Part shown: one piece after another, positions 1 through 8,117 of the stretch
How positions within the stretch are numbered: the first letter of the stretch is position 1
Layout: every line of letters begins with the position of its first letter
Assembly (NCBI GenBank): GCA_017556045.1
Contig: JAFZFF010000080.1
Coordinates: forward strand, 1 to 64,000
Direction: 5' to 3'
Source of the DNA: Bacteroidaceae bacterium
GTDB lineage: Bacteria > Bacteroidota > Bacteroidia > Bacteroidales > Bacteroidaceae
DNA length: 64,000 nt
Program-made: the position numbers and the translations under genes
The notes under the pieces: model-generated
What the model was told of the DNA's origin: nothing
Database searches by the model: none
Seen by the model: only the letters and a program-made list of their open reading frames with translations

Positions 1-237
1 CAGGGCATGGCTCAGCTCGTGACCCAGGGCGCTGAGCACGGCGATGACATCTACCTTGTTGACACTGGTGGCGAAGCCTATGTGCTCTGCCATCTCCTTG
101 GTAGTGATGGGCGGCATGGGTACTACGCTTACTCCCATCAATGGATTCTGTACTGTGGATTCACCCTGTAGGTCATAGCGTGGGTTCAGCTGATACGCTA
201 TAGTACCAGATCTTTTCGTTGCTTTGGTCTTTCTCAT
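1..237 (-). CDS. HU-like DNA-binding protein (partial)
   Basis: The frame is open from an ATG at 237 down to base 1, giving 79 residues, so the C-terminus lies outside the window. After a basic start (MRKTKATKRSG) comes a segment (TTKEMAEHIGF, then DVIAVLSALGHEL) that resembles the helical N-terminal part of the HU-like family found in Bacteroidales. It would bind and bend DNA in the nucleoid. It is transcribed divergently from a VirE-type ATPase 380 bases away; this divergent pair recurs in Bacteroidales genomes, where the HU side is often followed by a tiny 'smalltalk' protein and an amidase. Those partners would lie beyond the left edge. The family call rests on motif resemblance only. Confidence 0.72.
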   Translation of the reverse strand, partial: MRKTKATKRSGTIAYQLNPRYDLQGESTVQNPLMGVSVVPMPPITTKEMAEHIGFATSVNKVDVIAVLSALGHELSHAL

Positions 238-251
238 AATTTTTTCTTTAT

Positions 252-353
252 AACCACGGATTTCACGGATTACTCAAATTGTTTAGCCTATCCCCTATGA
301 AAAGAATGCTCATAGTACTCTTTTAATCCGTTAAATCCGTGCAATCTGTGGTT
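252..353. repeat. Imperfect inverted repeat between divergent genes
   Basis: The arm at 252-272 (AACCACGGATTTCACGG...) returns in reverse complement at 324-353, where the second arm carries an extra internal 'ATTTAACGG' step. Arms of this 'aaccacagattgcacgga' type look like the intergenic filler common in Bacteroidales. The repeat lies directly in front of the HU-like start codon. Confidence 0.55.
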
Positions 354-373
354 TTTATCAAAGTTTTTAGTTT

Positions 374-455
374 ATTGATGGCGACCATCCGCACGGATGG
401 ACGCGTGCATCCGCGCGAATGTAGGCGTCGATATGCGCGAATGGTCGCCATCGAT
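374..455. repeat. Nested palindrome upstream of VirE gene
   Basis: GATGGCGACCAT at 377-388 pairs exactly with ATGGTCGCCATC at 441-452, and the pairing extends to 374 and 455 with one mismatch. The 52-base loop contains a second small inverted repeat (CGGATG...CATCCG, about 394-412). The GC-rich palindrome lies in an otherwise AT-rich divergent intergenic region, so it could be an operator, a replication or recombination site, or a transposed hairpin. Function unknown. Confidence 0.6.
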
Positions 456-540
456 AACACGCAAATGCAGCTGCAAATTTAAGAAAAGACAAGGACTTTT
501 GCAAGCATTTATCCCTTGTTTTCATTGGAGGTGGAAGGTA

Positions 541-571
541 TTGACAAGGGCTTTTTGATGTTGTAACTTCG
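541..571 (+). promoter_or_regulatory. Putative promoter of the VirE-type gene
   Basis: TTG at 541-543, a 20-base spacer and TAACTTCG at 564-571 resemble the Bacteroidetes -33/-7 pattern. It lies about 49 bases ahead of the start codon at 620. Confidence 0.45.
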
Positions 572-619
572 CGGAAGAAAACAGAGAAATTTACACTAAA
601 CACTAAACAAAATTATTCT

Positions 620-1936
620 ATGAAAAAGTTATTTGTAAAGGCAATCGAGTGGATGATGGCTGCGTTTAGAAACACGCAGAGCGTGTACGGTAACGTTAAC
701 GATAACGTTGACTCTTCAAAGCTGAAAAGTGACGAGGTAAAGGTTAATGAGGAGACACTAAACCCTAAACCCTCCACTCTCAACCAAGCGAAGCTTCGAT
801 TGACTATCCCTGAGATTGAGCAGTTGTTGCGTGCCAAGTATGATCTGCGCTACAATGTGCTGACCGAGCAGTCAGAGTATCGTGTGAAGGGTAGTGGCGT
901 GGCATTTGAGCCAGTGACGCAGCGTGTGTATAAGACATGGATGGCCGATCTGCAGGCCGATGGGCATAACGTGTGGTGGGTAGAGGGAGTACGCATTGCT
1001 GCCGAGTCTATGCACATCGAGGCTTACCACCCTGTGAAGAACTACTTCACCACATTACCTGAGTGGGATGGCACCGACCGCTTGCGTCCCTTGATGCATC
1101 GCCTCACGGATGATGAGGTGATGGTGGGGTATCTCTGTCGCTGGATGTTGGCCTTCGTGGCACAGGCGCAGGGCAGCGAGGAGGCGCTCTATGCCAATAG
1201 CGTGGCGCCCATCCTCATCAGCGAGCAGCAGGGATGGCATAAGAGCACCTTCTGCCGTATGCTGATGCCGCCCGAGCTGCGTATGTTCTACACCGACTGC
1301 TTTGACCTCACGGCCGAGAGCCAGTGTGAGCATCGTCTCATGGACTGCCTGCTCATCAATCTCGATGAGTTTGACCGCTACTCGGCACGCAAGCAGAGCA
1401 CATTGAAGAACCTCATGCAGATGCCCTCGCTACGTATGCGTAAGGCTCATGCCCGCAATGCCACCACGCTGCCACGCATAGCCTCGTTCATCGGGACGAG
1501 TAATACGCCCCGTCTGCTCACCGACCCTACGGGAAGTCGCCGCTTCCTCTGCGTGGAACTGATGCACGCCATCGATGTAGACACACCTATCGAGTACGAA
1601 CAGCTCTATGCGCAGTGCATGTATCTACTAAATAGTGGCGAGCGCCATCACTTCACCGCCGATGAGGTCGTGGATATTGAGCTGCGCAACCGCGCCTATC
1701 GTCACTTGCCTCCTGTGGAGGAGCAGTTCCGCACCCTCTATCGCCAGCCCGAAGAGGGTGAGCAGCCTCTGCTACTCTCTGCTGCTGAGTTGCATGAGCA
1801 GCTACGCCGTCACAATCCCTACCTGATGCGTGGTGTGAATGCGCAGAACTTTGGTGCCTTGCTTCGCGAATGGGGATTCAAGCGTGTGGAGCACCATCAT
1901 CGGAGGGTGTATCAGGTGATTCGAATTGAGAATTGA
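620..1936 (+). CDS. VirE/VapE-family P-loop ATPase
   Basis: This 438-residue protein has the core of the virulence-associated E (VirE) family, P-loop ATPases related to helicase/primase proteins of mobile elements. A Walker A-like GWHKST lies near residues 205-211 and a Walker B LINLDEFD near 245-252. SNTPRLLTDPTGSRRF fits the sensor/arginine-finger region, and a winged-helix-like C-terminus follows (about 350-435). The usual upstream N-terminal VirE domain is absent; the first 55 residues look unrelated. Bases 758-785 are an in-frame copy of 'ctaaaccct' filler, giving the odd segment ETLNPKPSTLN. The last residues (IRIEN) are also encoded by filler. It pairs with the divergent HU-like gene. 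The exact role in this organism is unknown. Confidence 0.8.
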   Translation: MKKLFVKAIEWMMAAFRNTQSVYGNVNDNVDSSKLKSDEVKVNEETLNPKPSTLNQAKLRLTIPEIEQLLRAKYDLRYNVLTEQSEYRVKGSGVAFEPVTQRVYKTWMADLQADGHNVWWVEGVRIAAESMHIEAYHPVKNYFTTLPEWDGTDRLRPLMHRLTDDEVMVGYLCRWMLAFVAQAQGSEEALYANSVAPILISEQQGWHKSTFCRMLMPPELRMFYTDCFDLTAESQCEHRLMDCLLINLDEFDRYSARKQSTLKNLMQMPSLRMRKAHARNATTLPRIASFIGTSNTPRLLTDPTGSRRFLCVELMHAIDVDTPIEYEQLYAQCMYLLNSGERHHFTADEVVDIELRNRAYRHLPPVEEQFRTLYRQPEEGEQPLLLSAAELHEQLRRHNPYLMRGVNAQNFGALLREWGFKRVEHHHRRVYQVIRIEN

Positions 1937-1975
1937 AAATGGATAATTGAGAATTGATAATTCACAATGGATAAT
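1924..1975. repeat. A+T-rich 'attgagaatt/ataattgaga' filler
   Basis: Degenerate short-period repeats (aattgagaatt, ggataattgag, gataattcac) begin inside the last codons of the VirE-type gene and run past its stop. Related filler occurs at 49591-49624 and 56669-56692. Confidence 0.6.
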
Positions 1976-1982
1976 GACGACC

Positions 1983-2011
1983 GATACCCTACCGACACTG
2001 GGTGTCGGTCG
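1983..2011. repeat. 29-base repeat with hairpin, copy 1
   Basis: CCGACAC (1992-1998) and GTGTCGG (2002-2008) form a 7-bp stem with a TGG loop. The whole 29 bases match 20616-20644 with two differences. A third, partial copy (ctaccgatacc) follows at about 2045. The rest of the 1937-2273 spacer holds no convincing gene except the fragment at 2134-2223. Confidence 0.65.
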
Positions 2012-2133
2012 CTAAAGTGCTGTGAACTTATTGGTTACGGGCAACTACCGATACCTTGGCGAAAAATGGGGAAGAGGGTATATATATGCAATTATAAACA
2101 TTTACTCGGTGTATGCGCTTATTTATAGCTCCT

Positions 2134-2223
2134 CTAACTTAGCTTTCTGATGAACTCGCAAAGTTGTTTCTTGTCGAGTTTCGAAAGCAGCAACTCTATA
2201 TCATTGACTCTTTTTGTTTTCAT
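2134..2223 (-). pseudogene. 29-residue ORF, possible gene remnant
   Basis: An ATG at 2223 opens a 29-residue frame (MKTKRVNDIELLLSKLDK..., ending at FIRKLS). It is amphipathic and looks like the start of a larger protein rather than a complete one; the frame then stops. It sits just beyond the 3' end of the DUF4143 ATPase. I cannot assign a family, and it could simply be a chance ORF. Confidence 0.3.
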
Positions 2224-2273
2224 ATATCCGCAATGGAAGTTTGATTAACAATGAGCTTAGCTCGTACACAGAA

Positions 2274-3458
2274 TCAGAATAACTTTCTTATATCCATTGA
2301 AAGGAATTCTTCGGCGCTGATACCTCCATCGCCAACAATGAAGGCTGTTTTAGGGGAGAATAGTTTCTTGAAACTTTCTAATCCACATGTCTGCTTCTCT
2401 GCATTGCTCTTTATTTCTATAGCAATAACAGAACCTTTCTTACGCAAAATGAAGTCTACCTCATCGTTGCGCTCGCGCCAATAAAACACCTCGAACCGAT
2501 GCACGAAGGATTGGCTCACCAGATAGGCGCCGATGGCAGATTCAAAGATGTGTCCCCAAGCTTGACGATTAGTTATCGCCTCCTCGAATGTAAGTGTGTT
2601 GTATATCATCTTCAATGCGTTGTTGTATACTTGCAACTTGGGTATACTCGCTTTCCTGCGTGCCGTGTCGATGCTATACTTTTGTAGTCCACACAGCAGT
2701 CCGCTCTCATCAAGCAAGTGTATATAACCCGCCAGGGTTGCAGTATTGCCTGCATCTTGCAAGGCACCCAACATCTTGTTTAGCGACAACAGTTGCCCCG
2801 AATAGGCTGAACCCAACTCGAAGGTCTGGCGCAGGAGAGCAGGCTTGCTTATTGGAGTATCCATTAGGATATCTTTATTGATAGTAGCATCTACGATGCC
2901 GGATTGAATGTACTGCTGATAGCGGTCTGCATCATTGATGAGCGTGGCAGCACCAGGGTATCCTCCATAGTATATGTATTGGTCAAGCGTAAATCCAAAG
3001 CACTCCTTCATCTCTGTATAGCTCCAATGGCTCATGCGTATCTCCTCGAAGCGCCCAGCAAGTGATTCCGATAGCCCTTTTTCAAGCAAAACACGGCTAC
3101 TCCCTAATAGGAGCACTTTGATATTTCTGTCATGGAAGGTGTCGTCGTCCCATTCTTTCTTTACGGCTTCGCTCCAATTGGTTATTTTCTGTATTTCATC
3201 GATAACAAGCACTATGCCTTCGTAGCCTTTATTTTTTTGCAAACTTCGTGTTGCCTCCCAGCAATTGGCTATCCAACCACTGTTTGTTGCAGGCACATTG
3301 TCTGCTGAAAACATTTGGTAGGGTATATCCAACTCCTTCAATACTTGCTTTACTACGGTCGATTTACCCACTTGGCGTGGCCCCATAACTACTTGAATGA
3401 ATCTCCTGTTCTCTTCAAGTCTGCTCTTTATTATCTGAAATTCAGCTCTTTTATACAT
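2274..3458 (-). CDS. AAA-type ATPase with DUF4143 nuclease-like domain
   Basis: The 394-residue protein has an N-terminal P-loop (GPRQVGKST, residues 26-34) and Walker B VIDEIQ (85-90). The C-terminal half has the DUF4143 arrangement, including a PD-(D/E)xK-like motif, EVDFILRKKG...IEIKS, near residues 333-352. Members are widespread in Bacteroidales as standalone, often multicopy, accessory genes; their substrate is not established. Length and motifs look intact. Its promoter contains two direct repeats two helical turns apart, which suggests self-regulation. It has no co-directional neighbour, so it appears to be a single-gene unit. Confidence 0.88.
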   Translation of the reverse strand: MYKRAEFQIIKSRLEENRRFIQVVMGPRQVGKSTVVKQVLKELDIPYQMFSADNVPATNSGWIANCWEATRSLQKNKGYEGIVLVIDEIQKITNWSEAVKKEWDDDTFHDRNIKVLLLGSSRVLLEKGLSESLAGRFEEIRMSHWSYTEMKECFGFTLDQYIYYGGYPGAATLINDADRYQQYIQSGIVDATINKDILMDTPISKPALLRQTFELGSAYSGQLLSLNKMLGALQDAGNTATLAGYIHLLDESGLLCGLQKYSIDTARRKASIPKLQVYNNALKMIYNTLTFEEAITNRQAWGHIFESAIGAYLVSQSFVHRFEVFYWRERNDEVDFILRKKGSVIAIEIKSNAEKQTCGLESFKKLFSPKTAFIVGDGGISAEEFLSMDIRKLF

Positions 3459-3467
3459 GGTATTACA

Positions 3468-3500
3468 TTTTACGCAGTCGAGTGCGTATTTTTACGCAGT
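3468..3500. promoter_or_regulatory. Operator-like direct repeats before the DUF4143 gene
   Basis: TTTTACGCAGT occurs at 3468-3478 and again at 3490-3500, spaced 22 bases start to start (two turns of DNA). Between them GTGCGT forms a small palindrome with ACGCA of the first copy. The pair lies between the -7 element and the start codon, a suitable place for a repressor. Confidence 0.5.
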
Positions 3501-3501
3501 G

Positions 3502-3533
3502 CAAATATAGTTATTTGTAAATACAAAAACAAA
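3502..3533 (-). promoter_or_regulatory. Promoter of the DUF4143 ATPase
   Basis: Read on the minus strand: TTTG (3533-3530), a 20-base spacer, then TATATTTG (3509-3502). This matches the Bacteroidetes housekeeping pattern. Confidence 0.6.
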
Positions 3534-3640
3534 TGACTAAAAGCATTTCTTGAGTCTTTATATGTGACTCGATATAAATGATGATTTTATATTATGGCCA
3601 AAAGTAATCAGAGGATTGGGATTTATAAATTAAGCGTGCT

Positions 3641-3648
3641 ATATTTGC
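3641..3648 (+). promoter_or_regulatory. -7 element before the actin-like fragment
   Basis: TATATTTG at 3641-3648 fits the -7 consensus; the -33 element is weak (TTGG at 3617-3620). It is followed by two 15-base steps of GTTTCGGAA(A/G)TGG. It may be a leftover promoter, because the gene behind it keeps only its 3' end. Confidence 0.4.
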
Positions 3649-3741
3649 AGTTGCGAAACCGCCGTTTCGGAAATGGCTGTTTCGGAAGTGGTAGGAATAG
3701 AACAAAAATCCACGTAAAAATACCATATTGCATGCTGTAAT

Positions 3742-4050
3742 GTGATAAAGAGCATTATAAATAAGGTTAAAGACTTCATGAAGGAGAAGAATCTCTCATT
3801 CTCAGCTGAGTCTCCTCTATATCTGATAGGTGGTGGCTCATGTTTGGCTGGAATTGCCGAGATCTTTGCAGAGCAAGGAATAAATGTAGTTGTTCCTGAG
3901 GATTCAGATGAGGTGATAGTCAAAGGACTGCACAAAATTGCAATGAATAAATGTGACTATCCTATTGATAGAGACAAAGTAGTATTTAGAGAAGTAAAAA
4001 GTTTCAAAAAAGTTCGTGATGTCCGAAGACTCCTTCCTCTATATGATTGA
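3742..4050 (+). pseudogene. C-terminal fragment of an actin-like ATPase (ParM/StbA type)
   Basis: An open frame of 102 residues has only a GTG as possible start, with an in-frame stop at 3715-3717 upstream. YLIGGGSCLAGIAEIF matches the GGG-containing adenine-binding segment near the C-terminus of actin-like plasmid-segregation ATPases, followed by the usual closing helix (EVIVKGLHKIA). Full proteins are around 320 residues, so two thirds is missing. The frame overlaps the start of the next gene by 32 bases. I read it as a remnant of a mobile element or plasmid segregation gene. Confidence 0.5.
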
Positions 4051-5542
4051 CAGCATGGTGAAGACCTGCAAGTGGTTTGCCCTACAAGCTGTGCTGTTCT
4101 TCCTCATGCCCTATGTGTGGAACTACGACTATAGCGCTAGCACATTGGTGTTGATGCTGATATACACCACGCTATATGCCGTGTACTGGAACTTTGTTCC
4201 AATAGATAAGCAGGTACGTTTATTGTGGCTTCCCTACATCGTCTATGTGGTCATTAGTATTGTGATATATTGCGCAACAAGCGGTTGGTGCTCCTCGCTA
4301 TGGCAAGTGATCCTGCTTCCGCTCTATGGGGCCATTTGCTTTGTTGGAGTTAAGCTATTTAAGAAGGGAGTGCACATGCTTCGAAAGCGCTTCCGCTTTG
4401 GTGGAATCGTAGCATACGCATTGCTTGTTCTATTCTTCGCAGTATTGAAGGGCATTAGCGTTGCCTATATGAAGCCTTCACGAGGAGGGGTAGAGGAGGA
4501 GCGTACGGATATCATCGCTCGGCGCGACTACCTGCAAGGTAAACTGCTGACATCGCCGAAGCGTGTGATTAATCTAATGCCTACTATCGTTGGTGAACAA
4601 TTTCAAGGCGAATGGGCTCTCTACTCTTGTTCTATGCTGGCGGCTTCATTGGTAAATATATCAGAACTATACCCTGATACGCGAGACGAGAACTTGCAAT
4701 GCATCAGTCGGCTCATTGAGATTGTTATGTCGCCCGAACTGCGTCGCTACGATGCCATGCGTTGGGGCGAAGACCCGCTGGAAACTCTTGATGGCAGCAA
4801 AAGTCATGTATCGTACCTCAGCCATCTAGCATGGATGATATGTGGATATAAGCAGGCTGGAGGTGATGACCGATATGATGAACTGCTAGTCTCGCTTTGC
4901 TCAACGATGAATCGCCGTATCCTTAATAGCATGGGGATGAATTTGCAAACCTATCCTGGTGAATTGGTATATGTGCCCGATATGCTTGTTGCCATTGTTG
5001 CGCTGAAACAATATGCGGATATGAACGACGGGAAGTATCGCTCTACCGTACAGCAATGGGTACGCAAGGCAAAGCGTGAGTGGATAGATGAAGAGACTGG
5101 GCTGCTCGCTTCGTTTCTACAGGATGATGGCTCGCAAGTAGAGGGATTACCCATCAAGGGTTCTTACTCGGCGCTCAATTGCTATTATCTTACTTTGGTG
5201 GATGAGGCTTTTGCTCGCAAGCAGTATGAAGAACTGAAAAAGCTGTTTTGGAAGGATGGCATAATCTCAGGACTCAAGGAGTATTGGAACTATACCTGCC
5301 TTATTGGTATGGACATCGATGCTGGCCCTATATTAATGGAGTTAAGCCCCTCAGGTACAGCTTTCTTTGCAGGTCCTGCCACCTACTTTGGCGACGATGA
5401 GGTTCGCCACGATATCCTCACCACCGCCGAAGCTGCAGGGCACACTATAGAAATGGGTGATAAACGCCACTACTTGTTAGCCAATATTGCCTTGGTGGGT
5501 GAGGCTATCATGTTGGCGATGCGTACGCATATACATCTGTAA
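4019..5542 (+). CDS. Linalool dehydratase/isomerase-like membrane protein
   Basis: A 507-residue protein with four to five hydrophobic helices in the first 160 residues and a soluble, helix-rich remainder that fits an (alpha/alpha)6 barrel. FLQDDGSQVEGLPIKGS, ELSPSGTAFFAGPATYFG and HYLLANIALVGEA resemble the conserved blocks of the linalool dehydratase/isomerase (Ldi) family; WALYSCSML (near 200) supplies a candidate active-site cysteine. The true substrate in gut Bacteroidales is unknown and need not be linalool. The GTG at 4016 is an alternative start. It follows the actin-like fragment without a gap, so its own promoter is unclear. Confidence 0.6.
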   Translation: MSEDSFLYMIDSMVKTCKWFALQAVLFFLMPYVWNYDYSASTLVLMLIYTTLYAVYWNFVPIDKQVRLLWLPYIVYVVISIVIYCATSGWCSSLWQVILLPLYGAICFVGVKLFKKGVHMLRKRFRFGGIVAYALLVLFFAVLKGISVAYMKPSRGGVEEERTDIIARRDYLQGKLLTSPKRVINLMPTIVGEQFQGEWALYSCSMLAASLVNISELYPDTRDENLQCISRLIEIVMSPELRRYDAMRWGEDPLETLDGSKSHVSYLSHLAWMICGYKQAGGDDRYDELLVSLCSTMNRRILNSMGMNLQTYPGELVYVPDMLVAIVALKQYADMNDGKYRSTVQQWVRKAKREWIDEETGLLASFLQDDGSQVEGLPIKGSYSALNCYYLTLVDEAFARKQYEELKKLFWKDGIISGLKEYWNYTCLIGMDIDAGPILMELSPSGTAFFAGPATYFGDDEVRHDILTTAEAAGHTIEMGDKRHYLLANIALVGEAIMLAMRTHIHL

Positions 5543-5545
5543 ATA

Positions 5546-5712
5546 TCATTCCTCTAATGCCATCATGGCCTCTTCCCATTCGGCTTCGGCCTCGGCGAGG
5601 GTGTTCTTGAGCTGGGCATACTGCTCGAAGAGGGCAGCGTTGGCGGCGCCTGTGGGGGTGGCCATCCATTCCTCCAACTCTTTGAGTTCGGCGAACTTCG
5701 TTTCAAGGGTTT
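5546..5712 (-). pseudogene. C-terminal remnant of an ABC-F ATPase
   Basis: On the minus strand the frame from about 5712 to the stop at 5546-5548 encodes a charged coiled-coil tail (ETKFAELKELEEWMATP, then NTLAEAEAEWEEAMMALEE), characteristic of the end of ABC-F translation-factor ATPases. An in-frame stop cuts it off immediately upstream, so the two ATPase domains are gone. About 56 residues remain of a protein usually above 600. Confidence 0.6.
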
Positions 5713-5713
5713 A

Positions 5714-5812
5714 GACAAATATTTGGCTGATGCTGCGTACGGACTTATGTCGGCACTCCTTAGCGAACCAACAACTCCTATACATCTTAACTTTCAAACA
5801 CAAGGAACTTAA
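5714..5812 (+). pseudogene. Short C-terminal gene remnant
   Basis: The plus-strand frame (DKYLADAAYGLMSALLSEP, then TPIHLNFQTQGT and a stop at 5810-5812) has no start codon of its own. It looks like the end of a regulator such as a LacI-type protein, where a similar 'PTTPxHxxxxTQ' ending is common. It abuts the ABC-F tail at about 5713. Family assignment is a guess. Confidence 0.3.
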
Positions 5813-5824
5813 ATCGATATAAAA

Positions 5825-5853
5825 TAGAGGGCAGCCCTTGCGGGTGCCCTCTA
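5825..5853 (-). terminator. Terminator of the GH92 gene
   Basis: TAGAGGGCA (5825-5833) pairs with TGCCCTCTA (5845-5853), with an inner CCC/GGG stem. It lies 25 bases past the GH92 stop codon, followed on the minus strand by a T-rich stretch. Confidence 0.75.
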
Positions 5854-5877
5854 TATGTAGATTGCGGGGAGGCAGGT

Positions 5878-7872
5878 TTAGTAGTTGAATACCAGCTTAC
5901 CGCCCTTGATGAGATCGTTGTGTGAGATGCGGAAGTCCTTGACCTCGTTGCCATTGAAGGTCACTGACTGGATGGGCATATCTTTCTGCTTGCGGCCCTG
6001 GGCCTGGATGATGAGCTTGTTGCCATTGTCGAGGCGGAGGGTGAGCTTGTCAAACAGGGGTGAGGTGAGCTCGTAGTGCTCGTCGCCCACTACCATGGGA
6101 TAGAAGCCGAGGGCGCCGAATACGTACCATGCACTCATGGTGCCATCGTCCTCGTCCATCTCGGGGCTATAACCAATGGGGTCGTTCATGAATGCCTTGC
6201 CGAAGTAGGGGGTGGGGAACTCGGCGTTACCTCCGTACTTGTGTATCATGGGCTCGGTCATGAGGTTGGTCACGAGGGCTTGGGTTTTCTCGGGTGCGCC
6301 TAAGCGATTGAAGATGTAGGGCACGTGGATGTCGGGCTCGTTACCTTGATTGTAGAGGTGGCGGTCAAAGAAGTAGGTGAGCTGTGAGAGGAGCACGTCC
6401 TTGCCTACCCATGAGATCATCTTGTCGAGGTACATGGGTGCAGCCCAGCGATACTGCCAGCGTGTGCCTTGGTAGAGACCATTGTTCTTCATCACTTCGT
6501 ATGAGGCGTCTACGTTCATGAACTCCTTCTTCCAAGTCTCTTCGAAGAGGGTCTCTGAGCGCTCCTTATAGAGCTTAGCATCGGCCTTGTTGCCCATGAG
6601 CTCAGAGATCTGTGCCATGGCCCAAAGGTCGCAGGCTGTCTCCATCTTTTGGTCGGGTGACTTGACGAGCAGGCGCTCCATCTCATCCTTCATGCCTTCG
6701 TAGCCGATAGAGAAGTCGAGGTCGGTGATGCCCTTACGGTAGGCGTCGAGCAGCAATATCACTGCATGTTCGGTACGTACGGTGACGGTAGACTCATTCT
6801 GTGTAGCCCAGTCTTGCTTGCCGGTGCGGTAGAGGTGGAGCAGTGAGGTGGCCATGTCGCGCATCTTGGCGGGCTCGAGCAATACGAGCAAGGGGAACTT
6901 GGTACGGTAGGTATCCCACAATGACCAGTTGCTGTAGTAGCGGAATCCGTCGGCGTTGTATACCTTGCCGTCGGTACCCACGTAGCGACCATCAACAGAG
7001 GTTACATCTACGGGGCTGAGGCATGCGCGATAGAGCGAGGTGTAGAAGATGACCTTGTCGTCTTCGGTGCCGCCCTTGACGCTGAGCTCGCTAAGCTGCT
7101 TGTCCCACTCCTTATAAGAGGCCTTCTTGAGCTGGTTGAATGACTGCTTGCCCCAGCGTGCGTACTCCTGGCGTGCCTCCTTCTCGCCTATCGGTGAGAG
7201 AGCTATGCGCACCTCGACCTTGCGTGCGTCGCTGCCGAAGTCGAGGCAAGGGAGCTCGCCCTCTATCTCCTTGAGCTGGAAGGGCTGATCGGTATTGAGT
7301 GAGAAGTAAAGCTTATAGAATCCCTTGCCACATACGGTCTTGGCACGAATAGAGCCCTCGACACAGGTCTCTGACACCTTGTGGTACTCGTAGGTAGCCT
7401 TGCGCTCAAAGCATGATGAGAAGTCTATCCACAACGCTGCGGGCACATCCTTGGGGAAGGTGTAGCGCTCTACAGCCATGAGGTTGGTAGCTGTCAGCTC
7501 GGTCTCGATGCCATTGGTGAATGCGGTAGCATAGTATCCCGGTACGGCCTTCTCGGTAGCCTTATCGATGTGGAGCTCCTCAGAGGGATGCAAGGGGCGT
7601 ATGCGGAGGTTACCACCACCACCGCTACAGCCTACACCAGAGAGGCGGTTGATAGAGATACCTGTCACCTTGGTGGTCTCATAATTGTATCCTGCATGGG
7701 TGCGTGGGTCGCTATCGGGACATACGCATACCACGCCAAAGGGTACTGTAGCTCCAGGGGCCAACTGGCCATTGTCGCCCGAAGAACCCATGAACAGATT
7801 CACGAACTTGGCATTTTGTGCCGAGAGAGTGATGGCACAAAGCACCAACGCCAAACTAAAAAGTCTTTTCAT
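5878..7872 (-). CDS. GH92 family alpha-mannosidase
   Basis: A 664-residue secreted enzyme. The start at 7872 gives a typical signal peptide (MKRLFSLALVLCAITLSAQ), better than the longer frame. Conserved GH92 blocks are present: PGATVPFGVV and the Gly-rich SGVGCSGGGGNLRI in the N-terminal beta domain, GNEPDIHVPYIFN (with the proposed acid glutamate), and DEDDGTMSAWYVFGALGFYP near the C-terminus. GH92 enzymes are calcium-dependent exo-mannosidases that trim N-glycans or yeast mannan in the periplasm. Here the gene stands alone, without SusC/SusD neighbours. It is somewhat shorter than the usual 720-760 residues. Confidence 0.93.
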   Translation of the reverse strand: MKRLFSLALVLCAITLSAQNAKFVNLFMGSSGDNGQLAPGATVPFGVVCVCPDSDPRTHAGYNYETTKVTGISINRLSGVGCSGGGGNLRIRPLHPSEELHIDKATEKAVPGYYATAFTNGIETELTATNLMAVERYTFPKDVPAALWIDFSSCFERKATYEYHKVSETCVEGSIRAKTVCGKGFYKLYFSLNTDQPFQLKEIEGELPCLDFGSDARKVEVRIALSPIGEKEARQEYARWGKQSFNQLKKASYKEWDKQLSELSVKGGTEDDKVIFYTSLYRACLSPVDVTSVDGRYVGTDGKVYNADGFRYYSNWSLWDTYRTKFPLLVLLEPAKMRDMATSLLHLYRTGKQDWATQNESTVTVRTEHAVILLLDAYRKGITDLDFSIGYEGMKDEMERLLVKSPDQKMETACDLWAMAQISELMGNKADAKLYKERSETLFEETWKKEFMNVDASYEVMKNNGLYQGTRWQYRWAAPMYLDKMISWVGKDVLLSQLTYFFDRHLYNQGNEPDIHVPYIFNRLGAPEKTQALVTNLMTEPMIHKYGGNAEFPTPYFGKAFMNDPIGYSPEMDEDDGTMSAWYVFGALGFYPMVVGDEHYELTSPLFDKLTLRLDNGNKLIIQAQGRKQKDMPIQSVTFNGNEVKDFRISHNDLIKGGKLVFNY

Positions 7873-8117
7873 CTTGTTGTCTTTTATTAAAATGTTAAGT
7901 GTTATTATTCTCAGATGTAATCTATCTTCTTGCAATATTCGTGAAAATTCTCGACATCTGCAAACAATTGCACATAAACTTTGCCTACACTCTCATTTTT
8001 GCCGTTTACGCAGGCAAGCTATTCGGCTCGGAAGTAAAACTTTTTGACCTATCTGAATGTTTTTTAGTGAGCGAAGTGTAACGTGTGTTTCTCCCCTTAA
8101 AAATAAGTAAATAGGCT

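Noticed and set aside
3639..3935. 98-residue minus-strand frame with SETAISETAV repeat
   Set aside because: It overlaps the actin-like fragment, whose GGG motif is better evidence; the repeat is a 15-base DNA duplication.
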